A stretch of DNA of 64,000 nt, from positions 1 through 64,000 of the forward strand of contig NZ_JAFBIO010000003.1 of the NCBI RefSeq assembly GCF_021531255.1. Direction: 5' to 3'. Both the position numbers and the translations under genes were made by a program. This DNA is from Allofournierella massiliensis. Lineage in GTDB: Bacteria > Bacillota > Clostridia > Oscillospirales > Ruminococcaceae. Under the pieces are notes generated by a model, which searched no databases, had not been told where the DNA came from, and worked only from the letters and a program-made list of their open reading frames with translations. Of the stretch, positions 59,294-64,000 are shown piece after piece. Position 1 is the stretch's first letter. Every line of letters begins with the position of its first letter.

Positions 59294-60211
59294 ATGACGG
59301 CAGCCAGGGAGAAGAACTTTATCTCGGCGGTGGTCTACCTGCACAATGAGGAGGGCCGGGCCGCGGGCTTTCTGGAAATGCTCCGGAAAGTGCTGGAGGA
59401 GCGGTTTGAGCAGTACGAGATCGTGGCGGTGGACGATGCCAGCAGCGACGGCACCGCCCAGGAGGTGCGCCGGTTTGCGGCCGAACAGATGGAAAAACCC
59501 CTGACCCTGCTGCACATGAGCCTGCGCCAGGGCCGGGAAAAATGCATGAACGCCGGGCAGGACTGTGCCATCGGCGATTTTGTCTATGAGTTTGATTCCA
59601 TCCTCACCCCCTACCCGGAAGCGCTGATCTTCCAGGCCTACCAGACCGCCCTGCAGGGCAGCGATGTGGTGACGGTGGGGCCCAGCCGGGTGCGGGCCGG
59701 CAGCCGGCTGTTTTATGGGGTGTTCAACCGGTTCAGCCGGTCGGCCTATCCCCTGGGCACGGATGCCTTCTGTCTTTTGAGCCGCCGGGCCATCAACCGG
59801 GTGCATGCCCAGAGCGCCGGGCTGGCCTACCGCAAGGCGGCCTATGCGGCCTCGGGCCTGCGGGTGAGCAGCCTGACCTTTGAGGGGGCGCTCCAGGGGA
59901 GCCGGGGCGGCGACCTGGACCTGGCGGTGGACAGCCTGGCCCTGTATACCGACGCGGGGTATCGGGTGAGCCTGGCGGTCACCGGGTGCATGTTCTGCCT
60001 GGCTCTGGCCGAGCTGCTCTATACCCTGGCGATCTTTTTCCGGGGGGATTTTGTGGAGGGCTGGGTTACCACCATGTTTGTGCTCACCCTGGGGCTGGCC
60101 GGGCTGTTCCTGGTGCTGACCATTGTGGTCAAGTACCTGAGCCTGATCCTGAAGCTCACCTTTGAAAAACAGGATTACCTGGTGGAAAGCATCGAGAAGT
60201 TCCAGAAATAA
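59294..60211 (+). CDS. Family 2 glycosyltransferase with C-terminal membrane helices
   Basis: 305 residues, ATG at 59294 after AAAGAGGAG. GT-A motifs: ISAVVYLHNEEGRAAGFLEML, IVAVDDASSDGT, GDFVYEFDSILT (cf. DxD), GTDAFCLLSRRAINRVH. Two C-terminal helices (LAVTGCMFCLALAELLYTLAIFF; TMFVLTLGLAGLFLVLTIVVKYLSLILKL) give a DPM1/GtrB-like build. It is preceded by an AT-rich 46-base spacer that may hold a weak internal promoter. It likely makes a polyprenyl-linked sugar for the GT-C protein downstream. Confidence 0.83.
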   Translation: MTAAREKNFISAVVYLHNEEGRAAGFLEMLRKVLEERFEQYEIVAVDDASSDGTAQEVRRFAAEQMEKPLTLLHMSLRQGREKCMNAGQDCAIGDFVYEFDSILTPYPEALIFQAYQTALQGSDVVTVGPSRVRAGSRLFYGVFNRFSRSAYPLGTDAFCLLSRRAINRVHAQSAGLAYRKAAYAASGLRVSSLTFEGALQGSRGGDLDLAVDSLALYTDAGYRVSLAVTGCMFCLALAELLYTLAIFFRGDFVEGWVTTMFVLTLGLAGLFLVLTIVVKYLSLILKLTFEKQDYLVESIEKFQK

Positions 60212-60268
60212 GGGCTCCGCCCGGCCGAATGCAGGCCCAGCGGCAGCCCGGGGAAGGAAAACCGGATT

Positions 60269-61987
60269 TTGCTGAAAAACAAGCTGTTCCAAAAAGAAAT
60301 GTCCCGCCGCAGGTTTTGGCTTTGGGTGCTGGCGCTTATCGCCCTGCGCCTGGCCCTGTGCAGCCAGCAGCGGGTTTATACCTGGATCGACGGCGCCCCG
60401 CTGGACGATGAGCTCATGTTCCAGTGGGCCCAAAGCATCTCGGCCGGCCAGTGGCTGGGGCCCTACGATTTCCTCACCCTCTCCAAACGGCCCTTCTTTG
60501 CCGTCTGGCTGGCGCTCCTGAACCGGCTGGGGATACCCTATCTGCTGGGCGGCCAGGCCCTCTGGTGCGCCGCGGCCCTGGCGGGGGCCCTGGCTTTTGC
60601 GCCCGTAATCAAGAAATACCGGGCCCGGCTGGTTCTGTTCGGCTTTCTGTGCTGGAACCCGGCGGCCTGCGCCTCCTTTACCTGGCGGGTCTACCGGGAT
60701 AACATTTATCCCGCCCTCTGCCTGCTCTTTTTCGCGGGGCTGATCGGCTGGCTGCTGCGCTGCCCCGGCCCCTTGAAAAAAAGCCTGGGCTGGCTAGCCC
60801 TGGCCGGGGTGGGCCTGGGCTGCGGCTGGCTCTGCCGGGAGGACGGGGTCTGGGTGCTTCCCTTTGGGCTGGCGGCTCTGGCTGCCGGCCTGGTGGTGTT
60901 GTGGAAAAAGCGGGAGACCCGGCACAAGGCCCTGAAAAGTCTGGCCGCCCTGCTGCCTTTTGGGATGCTGGCGGCCTCGATCGGGGTGGTCTGCGCCCTG
61001 AATCAGAGCTGGTACGGGGTGGCTGTGCTGAGCGATTTTTCCGAGGGCAGCTTTGCGGACGCCATCGGCGCCATGACCCGGGTCAAGGAAGAGGACTGGC
61101 AGCCCCTGGTAAGCGTGCCCACCTCGGTGCGCCGGCAGCTGTACCAGGCGGTGCCCCAGCTGCAGCCCCTGGAATACTGGCTGGAAGAGGACGAGGACCT
61201 GCAGAACAGTTACCGCAACCCGGAATTGGATGACTATCAGTCCGGCAGTTTTTACTGGGCCCTGCGCCAGGCCGCCCAGAACGAGGGGGTCTATGAGACG
61301 CCTCAAAAGGCCGAGGAGTATTGGGCCGGGGTGGCCCAGGCCATCAATACCCTCTGTGAGGAGGGGGCCCTGCCCAGCGAGGGAGGCAGAAGAAGCAGCA
61401 CCACGCCCCCCATCCGGGCCGAGTATGTGCCCGGAGTCCTGGCCGAGAGCCTGCGCAGCCTGGGCTATGTGCTCACCTGCGGCGGCTGCCAGCCCTATGA
61501 AGCCGAACGGACTATCGGCACCACCGAGGATCTGTCGGTCTGGGAAGAATACCTGCACACCCCCACCAATGTGGCGGCGGTGGCCGGCACCGATGATCCC
61601 TATTACAATCCCCTGCAGAAGGGGGCCTTTGCTCTGCTGGCCGGGGTGCGCTGGCTGTATGCCCTGGCCCTGCCCCTGAGCTTTGCGGCCGGCACCCTTC
61701 TCTGGCTGCGGGCCGGCTGGGTTCTCTGGAAAAACTGGCGGCGGACGGGAGGAGAATCTCCCCTGGTCTGGTTCATCCTGCTGGCGGTTCTTGCCATGGC
61801 GGCTCTGCGCATTGGAATGATCGCCTTTGTGGAGGTAGCCAGTTTCAACATCGGTACCTATGTGATGTACCTGGCCACGGTGCATCCCCTGCTCATCCTG
61901 TTCAGCGGGGTGGCCTGCCTGCATTGGGGCCCCGGCGCCCTCAGGCGGAAAGATTCAGCCCGGCCCCAACAGCCGGAATCGGTATAA
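60269..61987 (+). CDS. GT-C-like polytopic membrane glycosyltransferase
   Basis: 572 residues from TTG 60269 (GGGAAGGAAA upstream). About eleven membrane helices. After the first helix, WIDGAPLDDELMFQWAQSISAGQWLGPYDFLTLSKRPFFAVWLALLN holds the acidic DD motif and a sugar-lipid substrate loop typical of GT-C enzymes. A later outside domain of about 220 residues (ADAIGAMTRVKEEDWQPLVSV to EEYLHTPTNVAAVAGTDDPYYNPLQ) is followed by three more helices. It ends the second glycan operon. Donor and acceptor are unknown; the two GT2 genes just upstream may supply its polyprenyl sugar. Confidence 0.75.
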   Translation: MLKNKLFQKEMSRRRFWLWVLALIALRLALCSQQRVYTWIDGAPLDDELMFQWAQSISAGQWLGPYDFLTLSKRPFFAVWLALLNRLGIPYLLGGQALWCAAALAGALAFAPVIKKYRARLVLFGFLCWNPAACASFTWRVYRDNIYPALCLLFFAGLIGWLLRCPGPLKKSLGWLALAGVGLGCGWLCREDGVWVLPFGLAALAAGLVVLWKKRETRHKALKSLAALLPFGMLAASIGVVCALNQSWYGVAVLSDFSEGSFADAIGAMTRVKEEDWQPLVSVPTSVRRQLYQAVPQLQPLEYWLEEDEDLQNSYRNPELDDYQSGSFYWALRQAAQNEGVYETPQKAEEYWAGVAQAINTLCEEGALPSEGGRRSSTTPPIRAEYVPGVLAESLRSLGYVLTCGGCQPYEAERTIGTTEDLSVWEEYLHTPTNVAAVAGTDDPYYNPLQKGAFALLAGVRWLYALALPLSFAAGTLLWLRAGWVLWKNWRRTGGESPLVWFILLAVLAMAALRIGMIAFVEVASFNIGTYVMYLATVHPLLILFSGVACLHWGPGALRRKDSARPQQPESV

Positions 61988-62002
61988 ATGTAAGGAAGAA
62001 AC

Positions 62003-63217
62003 ATGGAATTTCTGATTATCGGGGCCGGCGCGGCCGGCCTGATGGCAGCGGGGGCCGCCCTGGAAGCGGGCCATACCGTGACCCTGCTGGAACACGGCAG
62101 GCGGCCGGGCCAGAAGCTGCTCATCACCGGCAAGGGCCGGTGCAATCTCACCAACGACTGCGACGAGCGTACCTTTCTGAGCAATGTGCGCTCCAACCCC
62201 CGCTTTCTCTATTCCAGCCTGTACGCCTTTCCCCCGGCGGCAGCCATGGAGCTGTTTGAGCGGCTGGGGGTGCCCCTCAAGACCGAGCGGGGCCGCCGGG
62301 TCTTCCCGGTGAGCGACCGGGCCGAGGATGTGCGTGCCGCCCTGCTGCGGTATGCCCAGGGGGCCAGACTCTGCCAGGGCCGGGCGGTCAAGCTGATCCT
62401 GGAAGAGGGGGAGTGCAGGGGCGCAGTCTGTGAGGATGGCCGGGAATACCGGGCCGATGCCACCCTGGTGGCCACCGGCGGGCTCAGCTACCCCACCACC
62501 GGCTCCACCGGCATCGGGTACCAGCTGGCCCGGCAGGCGGGGCATGCCATCCGTACCCCCCAGCCCAGCCTGGTGAGCATCCTGGCCAAAAACCGGGAGG
62601 AATGCCGCCGGATGATGGGCCTGGCCCTGAAAAATGTCACCCTCACCCTCACCGAGGAGGGCAAACCCATCTTTGAGGAGCAGGGGGAGATGCTGTTTAC
62701 CCATTTCGGCATCTCCGGCCCCCTGGCCCTCAGCGCCTCGGCCCACCTGGGAGATATGACCCGCCGGGCCTATTCGGCCCGCATCGACCTGAAGCCGGCC
62801 CTGAGCCCGGAGCAGCTCTATGACCGGATCACCCGGGACTTTACGGCTCTTTCCAACCGGGAGGCCGCCCATTGCCTGGTCAAGCTGCTGCCGGCCTCCC
62901 TGCAGCCGGTCATGCTGGAGCGGTGGGGGATGGATCCCCACCGGAAGGTGAACCAGATCACTCGGGAGGAAAAGCGGGCCCTGGCCGAGCTTATCAAGGG
63001 CTTTGAGATCCCCTTGAAAGAACGGGGCGACCTGGAACATGCGGTGATCACCAGCGGCGGGGTGGATGTGAAAGCGGTCAACCCCAAGACCATGGAGTCC
63101 AAACTCTGCCCCGGCCTGTATTTTGCCGGGGAGGTGCTGGATCTGGATGGCTATACCGGCGGCTACAACCTGCAGATCGCCTGGTGCACTGCCCAGGCTG
63201 CGGCCCGGGCATTATAA
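62003..63217 (+). CDS. HI0933/YhiN-family flavoprotein
   Basis: 404 residues, ATG at 62003 after AAGGAAG. FAD-binding EFLIIGAGAAGLMAAGAALEAGHTVTLLE, the family-specific GRRPGQKLLITGKGRCNLTN, VATGGLSYPTTGSTGIGY, LFTHFGISGPLALSAS, and the ending FAGEVLDLDGYTGGYNLQIAWCTA. The biochemical role is not settled. In many Clostridia it precedes cmk, and that order is kept here, which supports a chromosomal backbone call. Confidence 0.92.
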   Translation: MEFLIIGAGAAGLMAAGAALEAGHTVTLLEHGRRPGQKLLITGKGRCNLTNDCDERTFLSNVRSNPRFLYSSLYAFPPAAAMELFERLGVPLKTERGRRVFPVSDRAEDVRAALLRYAQGARLCQGRAVKLILEEGECRGAVCEDGREYRADATLVATGGLSYPTTGSTGIGYQLARQAGHAIRTPQPSLVSILAKNREECRRMMGLALKNVTLTLTEEGKPIFEEQGEMLFTHFGISGPLALSASAHLGDMTRRAYSARIDLKPALSPEQLYDRITRDFTALSNREAAHCLVKLLPASLQPVMLERWGMDPHRKVNQITREEKRALAELIKGFEIPLKERGDLEHAVITSGGVDVKAVNPKTMESKLCPGLYFAGEVLDLDGYTGGYNLQIAWCTAQAAARAL

Positions 63218-63231
63218 AATAAGGAATAGAT

Positions 63232-63270
63232 CTCCCCCGGCAGGCCGGGGGAGCCCGCCCAGGGCGGGCG
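63232..63270 (+). promoter_or_regulatory. Paired GC-rich hairpins upstream of cmk
   Basis: CTCCCCCGGC...GCCGGGGGAG (63232-63252) and GCCCGCCC...GGGCGGGC just after it form two back-to-back stems with little loop and no T tract. They may be a leader or transcript-stability element; they are not a typical terminator. Confidence 0.45.
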
Positions 63271-63295
63271 AAAAAACAGGAAACGAGGAAACAAT

Positions 63296-63970
63296 ATGAG
63301 TATCTCTGTCGCCATCGACGGCCCTTCCGGGGCCGGTAAATCCACCCTGGCCCGGCGCCTGGCCGCCGAGATGGGGTTTGTCTATGTGGATACCGGGGCC
63401 ATGTACCGCTCTATCGGGCTGTACGCCCTGGAATCGGGCACCGACCCCCACGACGCCGCCGGGGTGGAGGCCCTGCTGCCCCAGATCCGGCTGGAAGCCC
63501 GCCCGGTGCCCGGCGGCCAGCAGATGCTGCTGAATGGCCGGGATGTGACCGAGCAGGTGCGCCGGGAAGAGGTGGGCATGGCCGCCAGCGCCGTATCCGC
63601 CCTGCCGGCGGTCCGGGCTTTCCTGCTGGAAAAACAGCGCCAGATGGCCGCCAGCCAGAACGTATTGATGGATGGCCGGGATATCGGCACCGTGGTGCTG
63701 CCGGGGGCCACCGTCAAGATCTTTTTGACCGCCGCGCCCCAGGCCCGGGCCCTGCGCCGCCAAAAGGAGCTGGAGGCCAAGGGCCAGGCCCGGCCCTACA
63801 GCGAGGTGCTGGCCGATGTGATGCAGCGGGATGAACAGGATTCCACCCGGGCTTCGGCCCCCCTGCGCCAGGCGGAGGACGCCGTCCGGCTGGATACCAC
63901 CTATCTGAATTTTGAGGAAAGCTTTGTCCGTCTGCGGGAGATCATCTGCCGCAGGGCCGGGCTGCTGTGA
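63296..63970 (+). CDS. cmk: Cytidylate kinase
   Basis: 224 residues, ATG at 63296 after ACGAGGAAAC. Phosphorylates CMP and dCMP. P-loop VAIDGPSGAGKSTLARRLA, DTGAMYRSIG, the CMP-binding NVLMDGRDIGTVVLPGA, KIFLTAAPQARALRRQ, and the lid RDEQDSTRASAPLRQAEDAVRLDTT are all present. Length is normal. CMP salvaged from CMP-sugar use by the glycan genes would feed back through this enzyme, though it is housekeeping. Confidence 0.95.
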   Translation: MSISVAIDGPSGAGKSTLARRLAAEMGFVYVDTGAMYRSIGLYALESGTDPHDAAGVEALLPQIRLEARPVPGGQQMLLNGRDVTEQVRREEVGMAASAVSALPAVRAFLLEKQRQMAASQNVLMDGRDIGTVVLPGATVKIFLTAAPQARALRRQKELEAKGQARPYSEVLADVMQRDEQDSTRASAPLRQAEDAVRLDTTYLNFEESFVRLREIICRRAGLL

Positions 63971-63980
63971 GGGATGCGGC

Positions 63981-64000
63981 ATGGTATATGTGATCGTGGT
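63981..64000 (+). CDS. Start of the next gene (partial, six codons)
   Basis: ATG at 63981, 10 bases after the cmk stop, with GAGGGATG upstream; only MVYVIV is visible. In related genomes cmk is often followed by a 1-acyl-glycerol-3-phosphate acyltransferase (plsC), which would suit a short hydrophobic start, but the visible part is too short to assign. Confidence 0.4.

Noticed and set aside
1-64000. tRNA or rRNA genes
   Set aside because: No cloverleaf ending, anticodon arm or rRNA consensus stretch was recognised in the intergenic regions that I read.

Overview
The window looks like chromosome from a gut-type Clostridia bacterium of the Oscillospiraceae/Ruminococcaceae (Faecalibacterium or Subdoligranulum-like). 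The grounds are the GC-rich backbone with strong codon bias, TTG/GTG starts used beside AGGAGG-type ribosome sites, the YhiN-type flavoprotein next to cmk at the right end, and mobile-gene types common in that family. The assignment is inferred from gene content; there is no rRNA here to confirm it.

Layout. (1) Bases 1-1025 hold the end of an unrecognised, phage-like large protein. (2) Bases about 1060-9260 are an AT-richer island. It opens with gene debris: two structured repeats, a MerR-type promoter without its regulator, a DUF3795 remnant, a response-regulator stub and the C-terminal part of a relaxase. A cobalamin-riboswitch operon follows: an exported CbiK-like chelatase lipoprotein, two small surface beta-sandwich (NEAT-like) proteins, and a FecBCD/BtuFCD-type ABC importer. 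(3) Bases 9286-10895 are backbone genes (Nudix, DJ-1/PfpI, HPr-like). (4) Bases 11061-24822 hold one host gene, a ribosomal-protection-type GTPase fused to a YacP-type NYN nuclease domain, split by an 11.2-kb integrative mobilizable element. The element carries tet(W), a methyltransferase, a sigma-like factor, MobC, relaxase, replication protein, a DnaC-like ATPase, TnpW and a large serine recombinase. Joining the flanks across the shared AATGC restores the host reading frame exactly. The element ends are 24-bp imperfect inverted repeats around a central AA.

(5) Bases 24849-27650 hold CotH-like and BrnQ genes. (6) Bases 27706-50340 are a large surface-glycan locus read from a divergent promoter pair at 34.2-34.4 kb. 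Leftward it encodes an MBOAT O-acyltransferase, an SGNH partner, a surface-carbohydrate transferase-like protein, a Wzx-like flippase and, from its own promoter, a PseA/PtmG-like amidotransferase. Rightward it encodes LegB, LegC, a PtmE-like guanylyltransferase, a NeuB-type synthase, a NeuC-type epimerase, two Gfo/Idh/MocA enzymes and a CMP-sugar synthetase. This is most of a GDP-linked legionaminic-acid pathway; LegH is not visible. Embedded in it are membrane GT-C-like proteins, including a duplicated two-gene module.

(7) Bases 50337-55367 hold a DMT transporter, glutaminase, a conserved membrane protein of unknown role, a LytM/SpoIIQ-like protein and a small membrane protein. (8) Bases 55583-61987 are a second, compact sugar or lipid-glycan operon (SDR, TIM-barrel isomerase, two GT2, flavoprotein, GT-C). 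(9) Bases 62003-64000 are housekeeping: YhiN-type flavoprotein, cmk, and the first codons of the next gene.

The most interesting items are the riboswitch-controlled surface tetrapyrrole/corrinoid capture operon, the GTPase-nuclease fusion interrupted by a tet(W) element, and the duplicated GT-C/beta-sandwich module in a Gram-positive legionaminate locus.
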